This document shows positions 32,025 to 39,439 of a DNA stretch of 42,441 nt, piece after piece. A program made the translations under genes and the position numbers. The stretch covers positions 1 through 42,441 of the forward strand of contig CAZTFU010000015.1 of the NCBI GenBank assembly GCA_964612925.1, written 5' to 3'. The notes under the pieces are model-generated. The model had not been told where the DNA came from. It saw nothing but the letters and a program-made list of their open reading frames with translations, and searched no databases. Source of the stretch: Phil1 sp964612925. GTDB lineage: Bacteria > Bacillota > Clostridia > Christensenellales > CAG-138. Numbering within the stretch: the first letter of the stretch is position 1; the number at the start of each line of letters is the position of its first letter.

Positions 32025-32711
32025 CTGAAAGGACTTACAAAGCGGCTTGGCACGCTGCTTGATATGCTTGAAGGAGCCGATGAGCTGATTGACATAGGTG
32101 CAGACCATGCCCTATTGTGCGCACATGCCGTGCTTTTAGGCAAGGCAGGGCATGCAACGGCGGCGGATATAAGCGCGGCCTCGCTGGAAAAGGCACACGC
32201 ATTTGACGATACCGCCGCACTTGAGGGGAAATTGTCCCTTATCGTGTCCGATGGGTTTGACAATGTACCGTTGCCGCTGTCAAGCTTTAGTGTGGTGATA
32301 GCGGGCATGGGCGGTGAGCTTATAGCCAAAATACTCGCCGCGGGCATTGACAAGGCAAAAAAGGCCGACAGAATAGCCATGCAGCCCATGGGCGGGGCAA
32401 AGGAATTGCGTACTTACCTTTATGCAAACGGTTTTTGCATTGACAATGAGCGTATAATAAAGGAAGGCGGCAGGTATTACCAACTTATTGCGGCACATTA
32501 TGACGGCAATATTCGTTCCATGCCGAGTGACGCTCTGCTTGAATTCGGTGAGGTGGCGTTTTCCAAACGTGAAACAGAGCTTAAGGGACTTCTTGAAAGA
32601 GTGTGCGCCGTAAGGAAACGCAAGCTTATCCGTGCAAGGGAAAACGGCAGTGAACCGGCGGAGCTTATAAAGGAACTTGATGAGGCGGAAATGCTGTTAA
32701 AACAGTGGTGA
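32025..32711 (+). CDS. trmK: tRNA (adenine(22)-N1)-methyltransferase, apparent CTG start
   Basis: A 228-residue SAM-dependent methyltransferase of the TrmK type that methylates A22 in tRNA. LIDIGADHALLCAHAV is motif I, DGFDNVPLPLSSFSVVIAGM with GGELIAKIL is motif IV, and MQPMGGAKELRTYLYANGF follows. The first in-frame ATG (32064) would delete the conserved first helix (KGLTKRLGTLLDML). An in-frame stop at 32016 blocks longer forms. Between them only CTG 32025 has a ribosome-binding site (GAGGGGGTGA, 32009-32018) at proper distance. It pairs with the Nif3-like gene 13 nt downstream, as is usual in Firmicutes. Confidence 0.85.
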   Translation: MKGLTKRLGTLLDMLEGADELIDIGADHALLCAHAVLLGKAGHATAADISAASLEKAHAFDDTAALEGKLSLIVSDGFDNVPLPLSSFSVVIAGMGGELIAKILAAGIDKAKKADRIAMQPMGGAKELRTYLYANGFCIDNERIIKEGGRYYQLIAAHYDGNIRSMPSDALLEFGEVAFSKRETELKGLLERVCAVRKRKLIRARENGSEPAELIKELDEAEMLLKQW

Positions 32712-32724
32712 AAGGGGAAAGCAT

Positions 32725-33489
32725 ATGAATATAAAGGAATTCTGCGAAAAAATGCAGCTTATAGCCCCGTGCGAATTAAGCATGGATTATGATAACGTGG
32801 GGCTTATTATAGGGCCCGAAAATGCGGAAATAAAGCGCGTGCTTGTTGCGCTGGACTGTTCACGCATAACGGCTGAGGAGGCCGTAAACAAAGGCGTTCA
32901 CCTTATGCTTACGCATCACCCGATATTCTTTCGGGGCACAAAGCGCATTTTGCCCGATGATCCCGCCACGGCGGGCGCATATATGCTGATACGCAACGGA
33001 ATAGGACTGTTTGCGGCACATACCAATCTTGATGCGGCGGCGGGCGGCGTGAATGACGCCTTGGCTGAGGAGCTTGGCATTGCGGATGCCGTGCCGATGG
33101 CTCCCGACGGTCTTGGCCGCATAGGAAAGCTGCGTGAGCCGATGCGCTTTGAAGCATTTGCAAAAACCGTGGGCGAAAAGCTTGATACGGCGGTCCGTGT
33201 GGCGGGGGATGCACAAAAGCTTATAAAAACCGTGGCCGTTATAGGCGGAGCCGCGGGAGAATATGCACTTGATGCATACAATGCGGGCGCGGATGCGTTC
33301 GTGACGGGCGAATGTAAGCACCATGAGGCCATGTATGCGCGCGAAGCAGGGCTTTGCCTTATAGATGCGGGCCATTACGAAACGGAGAAAAGTGTTTTGA
33401 AGCATCTTATAAAGCGTTTACAGGCCGAAACGGATGATGTACAATATATACTGAGTGAGTGTGAATACGGCCCACTCAGAAGGATTTGA
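32725..33489 (+). CDS. Nif3-like dinuclear metal-centre protein
   Basis: A 254-residue Nif3/YqfO-family protein that forms a toroidal hexamer with two metals per subunit in known structures. DNVGLIIGPENAEIKRVLVA, LMLTHHPIFFRGTKRI, AAHTNLDAAAGGVNDALAEE and the C-terminal GHYETEK are family motifs, providing the His and Glu metal ligands. It is the short form without the PII-like insert. Function in bacteria is debated. AAAGGGGAAAG precedes the ATG. Confidence 0.92.
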   Translation: MNIKEFCEKMQLIAPCELSMDYDNVGLIIGPENAEIKRVLVALDCSRITAEEAVNKGVHLMLTHHPIFFRGTKRILPDDPATAGAYMLIRNGIGLFAAHTNLDAAAGGVNDALAEELGIADAVPMAPDGLGRIGKLREPMRFEAFAKTVGEKLDTAVRVAGDAQKLIKTVAVIGGAAGEYALDAYNAGADAFVTGECKHHEAMYAREAGLCLIDAGHYETEKSVLKHLIKRLQAETDDVQYILSECEYGPLRRI

Positions 33490-33548
33490 TTTGCGGCGGA
33501 AGAATAAAGCCCTTTTGCGTGAATTATAGATCTTGGAGGTAAGGACTT

Positions 33549-34262
33549 ATGAATAAACTGGATGCCCTTTGGCAGTATCAACAGGCTGAGCTTGCGGCGG
33601 AAAAGCTTGAATTGAGGCTCAAGTCTACCCCTGCCAGACAACGGCTGAATAAGCTGTTCAACTTTTTGAAGGAACAGCAGAACGCCATAGCCGCTATACA
33701 GAAAACGCTGGAAAGCCGTCGAAGCGCCGTGGATAAGCTTCAGGCGCAGATAGAGGAACTGGAGCATAAATACGAGCTTGAGCTTGGCGAATTCAAAATA
33801 ATGCTTGAGGATGAGGAATGCACCGCGGCGGAGGTTACCGAATCCCGCAGGAGCGTTGAGCGTATAATGAAAACCGCCGAAAATGCAAAGAAGGAGCTTT
33901 TTGACGCCATAGCGCAGATAGAACGCTCCGCAAAGGAATATAAGGACACATATTCAAAAGCGGCCAAGGCCAAGAAGGAGTATGACGCCGCCCGCAGTGA
34001 GTGCGAAAAGGAGGCCGCCGCCGCAAAGCCCGAGCTTGACAAGGCAAAGGCCGCAGCCGAGCTTGCCGCGAAGGAAGTGGACGCCGATCTTCTTGCAAAA
34101 TATAAACGCATAAAGGGGAGGTACGCTGTGCCCATGGCAAAGGTTGAAAACAACCAATGCTCGGGATGCAACATGTCGTTGCCGACAAGCACGGTAAAAC
34201 GTGTGGCATCGGGTGAGGGCATAGTGGAATGTGAAAACTGCGGCAGGATACTGTACACCTGA
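33549..34262 (+). CDS. Zinc-ribbon coiled-coil protein
   Basis: A 237-residue protein with a long, very charged coiled coil (about residues 10-190, rich in A, E and K) and a C-terminal C4 zinc ribbon: CSGC near 203-206 and CENC near 227-230. This C4-type zinc-ribbon family is widespread next to Nif3-like genes and rnpB in Clostridia; its role is not settled. GGAGG lies 10 nt before the ATG. It ends 24 nt before rnpB. Confidence 0.88.
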   Translation: MNKLDALWQYQQAELAAEKLELRLKSTPARQRLNKLFNFLKEQQNAIAAIQKTLESRRSAVDKLQAQIEELEHKYELELGEFKIMLEDEECTAAEVTESRRSVERIMKTAENAKKELFDAIAQIERSAKEYKDTYSKAAKAKKEYDAARSECEKEAAAAKPELDKAKAAAELAAKEVDADLLAKYKRIKGRYAVPMAKVENNQCSGCNMSLPTSTVKRVASGEGIVECENCGRILYT

Positions 34263-34286
34263 GCAAAAAAATACCAACAATATATT

Positions 34287-34653
34287 GAGTAAGCCATGCG
34301 GCCGCGTGCGGAGCGAAGCATCTGCATGAGGAAAGTCCGGGCTCCGCAGGGCAGGGTGCCGGATAACGTCCGGCGGAGGCGACTCCAGGGAAAGTGCAAC
34401 AGAGATATACCGCCGCATTTATGCGGTAAGGATGGAAAGGCGAGGTAAGAGCTCACCGGCGGGGCGGGTAACCGTTCCGTCCTGTAAACCCCACTCGGTG
34501 CAAGATTGGAATGGGAACGCTTGCGGTATTGCCGCAGAAATGGCTGCCCGTCATGTTCCTGATAATCGCGTGAGCGTTGCGGTAACGCAGCGCCAAGATA
34601 GATGGTCGCACGTCGGCTTGACCGACCGACAGAACCCGGCTTATTGCTTGCTC
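34287..34653 (+). ncRNA. rnpB: RNase P RNA
   Basis: The catalytic RNA of RNase P. Universally conserved elements are visible: GAGGAAAGTCCGGGCTCC near 34327, CAGGGAAAGTGCAACAGAGA near 34387, GGTAAGAGCTCACCGG near 34444 and the ACAGAACCCGGCTTA end. Helix P1 pairs GAGTAAGC (34287-34294) with GCTTGCTC (34646-34653). The layout with extended P3 and P12 regions fits the ancestral type A. It matures tRNAs and the tmRNA 5' end. End points are from P1 pairing and may be off by a few bases. Confidence 0.95.
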
Positions 34654-34665
34654 ATATGTTTATTT

Positions 34666-34723
34666 GGGGATACGATAAGTATCCCCGCAGAGTGTCGAAA
34701 AAGTGGCAGTTGCCACTTTTTCG
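34666..34723 (+). terminator. Double hairpin terminator after rnpB
   Basis: The first hairpin is GGGGATAC/GTATCCCC (34666-34673 with 34679-34686). The second is a 13-bp perfect stem (34696-34708 with 34711-34723) with a GT loop and TTTTT in its 3' arm, which is the likely terminator on either strand. It marks the end of the core region. Confidence 0.8.
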
Positions 34724-34724
34724 T

Positions 34725-34802
34725 GTTTTCATGTAGCTCGAGGTTTTTTTCTGCGTTGGTCAGCCAAATTTCCACCAACTTCTTTTCATCTCTGACATTC
34801 AT
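34725..34802 (-). pseudogene. Beginning of a small mobile-element gene, cut off at the rnpB terminator
   Basis: On the minus strand from ATG 34802 the frame reads MNVRDEKKLVEIWLTNAEKN and continues a few residues before running into the rnpB terminator and the 3' end of rnpB antisense. The IWLTNAEKN stretch resembles the start of small proteins of about 70 residues found in Clostridial conjugative elements, from memory and untested. If right, the element's edge is at about 34724-34730. Confidence 0.35.
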
Positions 34803-34858
34803 ATCCAATACGCATCAGCTCTCTTTCTTTGTCAATTATTTTTTCATTTCCCCGTGTT

Positions 34859-35707
34859 TTATGCGCCATCATTTTCCTTGTCCCCATGCAGGACCTCCGG
34901 CGGCAGCTCGGCCACCGTGCGGCGCAGCTCCTCCAATTCACTCAACCGGCGGACAATTTCCAAACCTTTTTGGACGTTTTCTTTTGATTTTCTCGGTTTC
35001 TTTTCCAATTCCGCATTTTCAGCGGACGGTTCTTTGTGCGCCTTATTATACTTTTTCAGAAGGTTGGTATCGGAAATGATGGTCACGATCTGCTCTTTCG
35101 TGTGGTTCAGATGCACCGACTCCTTGAATGGTCTCGGCGGAATGTGGGTGCGTCCCATCTCGCCGACACTCCCTCCACGCTCCGAATCAGGGCATTTTTT
35201 TACCGTGTATTTCCGAAACGTGTCCTGCCACCGTGTCGGTTTTTCTTGTTGCATAGAATCTCTTTGGCACTGAGCCGCTTGTTCTCGGTCAAAAGGACAA
35301 AGCAAAGGTGCATGCGGGGTGTTTTCTCGTCCATATGCACCACAGCAGATATATGATCGTGTCCTTCGACTGATATTTCTGAATGAAGTCTAGCGCCTAG
35401 GTGAAGTAGGCTTTTATCTTGGCTTTCTTCTTGCCCTTGAAAAACTTCGGGTTGGTCGTGACCAATGCCTCTACCACCCTAACACTATCGGAACGGGTGC
35501 GGCAGCCTGCTTCTGCAATCTGCTTTCAGATTCTGCACGGTATTTTCGCTCCGGTGTCACCAGATGAAAGTTGAGGTTGCTCCGAGTGGTATCGATATAG
35601 GGATTGCTGGCGTATTTCTCTTTGGCACGCTCATTATGGGATTCGATGTGGCCGATCTCCGGTCCCTTATGCTTTGCAAAACGGAGGATGGCGTACTGTG
35701 CTTTCAT
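34859..35707 (-). pseudogene. mob: Plasmid mobilization relaxase (MobV/Pre family), frameshifted
   Basis: Start ATG 35707 (complement). The N-terminus AQYAILRFAKHKGPEIGHIE and the EKYASNPYIDTTRSNLNFHL segment are typical Pre/Mob. After YRAESES a one-base deletion near 35520-35530 shifts the frame; the continuation (GCRTRSDSVRVVEALVTTNP) is readable in another frame, meets TAG (35397-35399), changes frame again near 35350, showing HMDEKTP-R-MH where the active site is normally HMDEKTPHMH, and again near 35290 before ERGGSVGEMGRTHIPPRPFK. So at least three frameshifts, a stop and an altered catalytic His. It is surely inactive. Confidence 0.85.
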
Positions 35708-35922
35708 CGGTTATCCCCCCGTTTCTGCCATACAGTGTCGTAGCCCAGCACATCGGCCAGCTCCACGACTTCCTTGTATCGTATGCTCTCCCACTGCAGC
35801 TTGGCAGAAAGATTGGAAACGCTGTCGCTCCAATCGTATTCATCGGCAAGCCTGTTCACTAGTTCCTGCATGGTGAAATTGGCATGGATGATCTGTGCCT
35901 TGATCTCGTTTCTGGTGTTCAT
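35704..35922 (-). CDS. Small accessory protein upstream of the relaxase
   Basis: A 72-residue protein from ATG 35922 (complement) with CAGGAGG 6 nt before it. It begins NTRNEIKAQIIHANFTMQEL and contains a VNRLADEYDWSDSVSNLSAK stretch. The helix-turn-helix-like spacing suggests a small DNA-binding protein; such proteins commonly lie just upstream of MobV genes in Clostridial elements. Its end overlaps the relaxase start by 4 nt. The frame is intact, unlike its neighbours. The function is unproven. Confidence 0.65.
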   Translation of the reverse strand: MNTRNEIKAQIIHANFTMQELVNRLADEYDWSDSVSNLSAKLQWESIRYKEVVELADVLGYDTVWQKRGDNR

Positions 35923-35950
35923 TCCGTTCCTCCTGATTTTTTGTAATGAG

Positions 35951-35994
35951 AACAGCGAAGCCGATATGCTCTTTAACAAACCAGTTTCGCTGTT
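35951..35994. repeat. Inverted repeat upstream of the mobilization genes
   Basis: AACAGCGAA (35951-35959) and TTCGCTGTT (35986-35994), 9-bp perfect arms with a 26-nt centre. Placed just before the accessory-relaxase pair, where MobV origins of transfer usually lie, so it could be an oriT or an operator; unproven. Confidence 0.4.
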
Positions 35995-36199
35995 TGGTGA
36001 ACTGTTCGATTGTCTGCTAAACGGCTCAGATTTGGCGGTGTGATGTCCTGCCCGCAGATGGGCATATCCGACTTTACGAAACCGCGTGACGCTTTCCAAA
36101 ACCGGGCAGATGTACACTTTTTAGGAATGCCGGTGCTTGGTTTCGAGAAGCACGGTTCCATGAAATCATTTCGCCCTGCGGATAAAATCTATCCTGTTT

Positions 36200-36418
36200 T
36201 CATCTATCTTGAAAATACCCTCGCTTTTTCAACTCCTGCAAATCGAAGAACACATCTTCGGCGCGGAGCTTGGCAAGGCAACTGAGAGTATAAATGTCGT
36301 AGATGTCATCGATCAGAAGCAGCGTCATCAACAGTTTCTGACTTCCGGTCAGGTTGCTGTCATAGATATGAAACAGCGGCAGTTCCTTGTAATACGGTTT
36401 CTTCATTGAATTCCCCAT
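36200..36418 (-). CDS. Small hypothetical protein of the mobilizable element
   Basis: A 72-residue protein (or 68 if started at the second ATG, 36406, which has GGGGA 5 nt before it). It begins MKKPYYKELPLFHIYDSN after that second ATG and ends DVFFDLQELKKRGYFQDR. The LTGSQKLLMTLLLIDDIYD segment suggests a helical, winged-helix-like fold. I do not recognise a named family. It may be a truncated longer gene. 277 nt without a clear gene lie between it and the next gene downstream. Confidence 0.45.
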   Translation of the reverse strand: MGNSMKKPYYKELPLFHIYDSNLTGSQKLLMTLLLIDDIYDIYTLSCLAKLRAEDVFFDLQELKKRGYFQDR

Positions 36419-36564
36419 TTAGTCATTGAATTTGAAAACATCCATCCCATCCACCCATCTATCCCACGTGGTATGCTTGGAATGGATGGAATGGTGCTTT
36501 TTGCAAACCGAAAACCCCGCCATAGTGACGGGGTTGAAAAGAGTTTAAGCGATGAACAAAACAG

Positions 36565-36624
36565 CCTAATGTGCTAAACTGGGGAAATAGCCTGCCAGAT
36601 AAAGAAGTTTAACACATTAGGAGG
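36565..36624 (+). promoter_or_regulatory. Hairpin masking the tnpA ribosome-binding site
   Basis: CCTAATGTGCTAAACT (36565-36580) pairs with AGTTTAACACATTAGG (36606-36621), 16 bp with one mismatch. The 3' arm includes the first bases of the AGGAGG site (36619-36624), so the fold would hide it. Masking of this kind is known for IS200 in enteric bacteria. Confidence 0.65.
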
Positions 36625-36632
36625 ATGTTAAA

Positions 36633-37104
36633 ATGACAGAACAAAATAACACCACGAACAGTTTAGCACATACAAAATGGAATTGTAAGCACCACATAGT
36701 ATTTGCACCGAAGTACAGACGGAAAGTATTTTATGATGAGAAAAAGGAGAAAATAAGAGAAATAATACGGACACTATGCCAGTGGAAGGGAGTTGAAATA
36801 ATAGAGGGAGAAGTATGCTCGGACTATATACACCTACTGCTGAGTATACCGCCCAAGCTTAGCGTATCCGGATTTATGGGATACTTAAAAGGGAAAAGCA
36901 GCTTAATGATATTCCAAAGGTATGGGAATATGAAATTTGCATATAGAAACAGAGAGTTTTGGTGCAAAGGGTATTATGTGGATACGGTAGGGAAAAATAC
37001 AAAGGCTATAACAGAATACATAGTCGACCGGCTGAAAAAAAGACAAGGAAGCTGACCAATTAAGCATATTTGATCCACGCGACCCGTTTACGGGTAGCAG
37101 GTAA
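36633..37104 (+). pseudogene. tnpA: IS200-type transposase TnpA, altered HUH motif and C-terminal frameshift
   Basis: From ATG 36633 the frame codes for 140 residues and stops at 37055. HTKWNCKHHIVFAPKYRRKV and the KLSVSGFMGYLKGKSSLMIF segment are IS200 TnpA signatures, as is FWCKGYYVDTVGKN with the Tyr nucleophile. The HUH metal motif, normally H-x-H, reads Tyr65-Ile-His67. In the run of seven A at 37035-37041 the frame is lost; removing one A gives the normal family end DQLSIFDPRDPFTGSR with stop at 37102-37104. Either the gene is dead or slippage at the A run restores the end. Confidence 0.8.
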
Positions 37105-37158
37105 TAGACGCAAGCTGGTAGGCATTTTATGCGCACTTGTGTGCTGCTGGTATTATTA

Positions 37159-37200
37159 GGGCTATGCCCGAAACTGAAATACCCCCCCGCTATGCGGGGG
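37159..37200 (+). repeat. Right-end hairpins of the IS200-type element
   Basis: GGGC-TAT-GCCC at 37159-37169 and CCCCCGC-TAT-GCGGGGG at 37184-37200; both have the same TAT loop. Confidence 0.65.
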
Positions 37201-37219
37201 ATGTTTATTCTGTTTGATC

Positions 37220-37890
37220 TCATAAAATGGGCGGTGCCATCAGAGCTTCGATATCCCAGAAGCTGTTTACACGCTTGCCGAGGCGGCTCATGATGTGGTT
37301 GTTGTGCTCCAGACCAAATTCATCGGCGTACTTTTTCAGCGTCATGCTCACAGTCCGTACCGCCAGCGGTTTATAAGTGCTGTCATTGCACCACATGGTA
37401 TAGATGGCGTATAGATCGGCAGAGGTGATGGTGCTGTCAGCTTTCAGTCGTATGTATCCCTCCAAGCGTAGGAACAGGAGCACGTTGTCCGCTTTCTGCT
37501 TGGCAGGCGGTTGCGGCAGAACTCCTTACACTCGGTGAACTCGCCGTTCAGGAACAGCGTACCATTGGCAACATGGAGCCGGTCTTCGTGTATCGGCAGA
37601 TTGGGGACATAGGCTTCCGGCTTCACCATTTCCAGAAGTCCCGATGCCCGTTTTGCAAGGCCGCAGTTGAGATAGGGGTGTAGCATTTCGTAGATGTCTT
37701 TTCGGACACTTTCTTCATCGGTGATGTGGCCATCTTTCGCGAAGAAATTGTGTATCATGAGGTGCTTCTGTAAAAAGTCCTCGCTGAAACTGACCTCATT
37801 TACAAATTTACCGTCATACCAAAAAGGTCCTTCGGCTACGGGTTCAGATTTATCTCCTTTCGATTTTTTCTGACAAATTTTCTTTGCCAT
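37220..37890 (-). pseudogene. P4-type plasmid/phage primase with internal deletion
   Basis: The N-terminal piece (start 37890, complement) includes FWYDGKFVNEVSFSEDFLQK and the LHVANGTLFLNGEFTECKEF segment, the D5 N-type region before the helicase. After FCRNRLP at about 37500 the sequence jumps to the extreme C-terminus, in a different frame: KQKADNVLLFLRLEGYIRLK and SADLYAIYTMWCNDSTYKP. The whole SF3 helicase middle (Walker A and B) is missing. The gene is therefore an internally deleted, frameshifted remnant. Confidence 0.75.
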
Positions 37891-38038
37891 CAGAATATAC
37901 GGAGAAAAAGTCTTATACCTTAAAAATCAGGCGATTATGCAAGAAAACAGAAAAACCATCCTGCGGTTCTTGCGAAAATGCAAGTGCAGAAGGACATTGA
38001 ACATAATAAGAATTGATTTTTTACCTTAAAAGGTGAAA

Positions 38039-38089
38039 AAGTGAATTTTCACTTCAACCTATTGAAAATCATGAAAATATGAGTATAAT
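38039..38089 (+). promoter_or_regulatory. Promoter and possible operator of the AlbA_2 gene
   Basis: TTGAAA 38062-38067, 16-nt spacer, TATAAT 38084-38089 (a second TATAAT overlaps at 38089-38094). Just upstream is AAGTGAA-TT-TTCACTT at 38039-38054, a near-perfect palindrome that looks like a repressor site. A smaller ACCTT-AA-AAGGT lies nearby at about 38023-38034. Confidence 0.6.
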
Positions 38090-38118
38090 ATAATTAAATC
38101 AAGATGGAGGTGCTGTAT

Positions 38119-39429
38119 ATGCAATATGAAAGCGAGCGCATTGAATATAAATCTCAGATGATCGATGACATCTACAAGGAGGTCATCGCATTTGCAAATA
38201 CAGATGGCGGCGTGATCTATCTCGGCATTGATGATAAGGGCAATCTGATTGGCATTGACAATGTGGATGAAACCTACACTCGCCTGACTAACGGCATCCG
38301 TGACGCGATTGCACCGGATGTGACTATGTTCGTGCGATATGTCCTCCAAGATAACAAGGTTATTCGGATCGAAGTCGGAGAAGGCAGCTATAAGCCTTAC
38401 TATCTGAAATCTAAAGGGATGAAGCCTACCGGCGTTTATGTCCGTCAGGGCACATCTAGCGTTCAGGCATCTCCCGAACAGATTCGCCAGATGATCAAAG
38501 AATCGGACGGCGACACGTATGAAGATTCCCGTAGCCTTGAACAGGATCTGAGCTTCCATGCCGTAGAAACCGCATTTGAACGGTACGGAGTTGAGTTTTC
38601 TGCGGAGAAATATCGTGCATTGGGCATCACACGGAACGATATTTATACCAACCTCGCTCTGCTGCTTTCCGACCAGTGCCATCATACGACCAAGATCGCT
38701 GTATTCAAAGATGAGTTCTGCACGGAATTCCGAGATAGCAAGGAGTTCGGCGGATCAGTGTTCAAACAGTTCGAGGATGCTGTTACCTATCTTGCCCTGT
38801 GCAATAAGACGGCTTCCACGATCAAAGGCGTTGTTCGCTCCGATAAGAAGGACTACCCCGAAGAAGCCATCCGTGAAGCGTTGCTCAACGCTCTGGTTCA
38901 TCGGGACTACGGTTTCAGCGGCAGCATCATTATCAATGTGAATGACAGCAAAATGGAGTTTATTTCTCTCGGCGGACTTCTCCTCGGTCTCTCTACCGAG
39001 GATATTCGCATCGGTGTTTCTCAGCCGAGAAATAAAAAGCTGGCAGAGGTGTTCCACCGTCTGCGTCTGATTGAAAGTTATGGCACTGGCATTCGCCGTA
39101 TTTTCAAGCTGTACGAGAATTGCCCTGTGCAGCCTACCATCGAAGCAACAGCTAATGCGTTCAGAATCGTGTTGCCCAATATGAATACTACCGATACTGC
39201 AAGCGTGGACGCACCGGCGACCACCGGCAAGGGCACCGCAGCAATTACCACGCAGATGAAAACCGTGCTGGACTATCTGGCAGAGTACGGTGAAATGTCT
39301 GACGAAGATCTGCAGGAGCTGCTGAATGTAAAAAAAACGAGAGCTTATCTGCTCGCCCGCCAGATGAACGAGAATGGGCTGATTGAAATTGTCGGTAGGG
39401 GTGTGGGTAAGAAATACAGATTGAGGTGA
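38119..39429 (+). CDS. AlbA_2 (Schlafen-type) domain and GHKL ATPase-like protein
   Basis: A 436-residue protein. The N-terminal AlbA_2 domain (about 1-125) shows EYKSQMIDDIYKEVIAFANT and GGVIYLGIDDKGNLIGIDN. The middle carries an ATPase-like region with EAIREALLNALVHRDYGFSG (N-box) and LIESYGTGIRRIFKLYE. A winged-helix tail (about 375-436) follows, with LQELLNVKKTRAYLLARQMN. Such proteins are annotated as RNA/DNA-binding ATPases or transcription regulators and often sit in type I restriction loci. GGAGGTG at 38106-38112 sets ATG 38119, not the earlier ATG 38104. It is 10 nt before the DUF262 gene, probably one operon. Confidence 0.85.
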   Translation: MQYESERIEYKSQMIDDIYKEVIAFANTDGGVIYLGIDDKGNLIGIDNVDETYTRLTNGIRDAIAPDVTMFVRYVLQDNKVIRIEVGEGSYKPYYLKSKGMKPTGVYVRQGTSSVQASPEQIRQMIKESDGDTYEDSRSLEQDLSFHAVETAFERYGVEFSAEKYRALGITRNDIYTNLALLLSDQCHHTTKIAVFKDEFCTEFRDSKEFGGSVFKQFEDAVTYLALCNKTASTIKGVVRSDKKDYPEEAIREALLNALVHRDYGFSGSIIINVNDSKMEFISLGGLLLGLSTEDIRIGVSQPRNKKLAEVFHRLRLIESYGTGIRRIFKLYENCPVQPTIEATANAFRIVLPNMNTTDTASVDAPATTGKGTAAITTQMKTVLDYLAEYGEMSDEDLQELLNVKKTRAYLLARQMNENGLIEIVGRGVGKKYRLR

Positions 39430-39439
39430 GGACAAAGAT

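Larger units (their letters stand above)
36505..37210 (+). mobile_element. IS200/IS605-family insertion sequence (IS200-like, single gene)
   Basis: About 700 bp, the usual IS200 size. A hairpin at the left end (AACCCCG 36513-36519, CGGGGTT 36529-36535) and hairpins at the right end (37159-37169, and CCCCCGC-TAT-GCGGGGG at 37184-37200) fit the subterminal palindromes that Y1 transposases recognise. There are no terminal inverted repeats and no accessory tnpB. Exact ends are estimates. Confidence 0.7.
34725..37900 (-). mobile_element. Decayed mobilizable element next to rnpB
   Basis: All recognisable genes are on the minus strand and belong to mobilizable-element families: P4-type primase, a small unknown protein, a small protein preceding the relaxase, and a MobV/Pre relaxase. 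Several are broken. No integrase was found and no clear direct repeats mark the ends; limits are estimated from where recognisable content begins and stops. An IS200-type element interrupts it at about 36505-37210. Confidence 0.7.

Noticed and set aside
34432..35079. Plus-strand frame of 215 codons across rnpB and the relaxase remnant
   Set aside because: It begins inside the RNase P RNA and ends within the antisense of a recognisable relaxase.
36438..36495. Pyrimidine-rich CCATC repeats with an opposing GGATGG stretch, as a possible replication origin
   Set aside because: Imperfect and short; too little regularity to call iterons.
34697..38042. GAAAAAGTG at 34697 and 38034 as direct repeats flanking the decayed element
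   Set aside because: Only 9 nt and A-rich, each within a different palindrome; not convincing as an attachment site.
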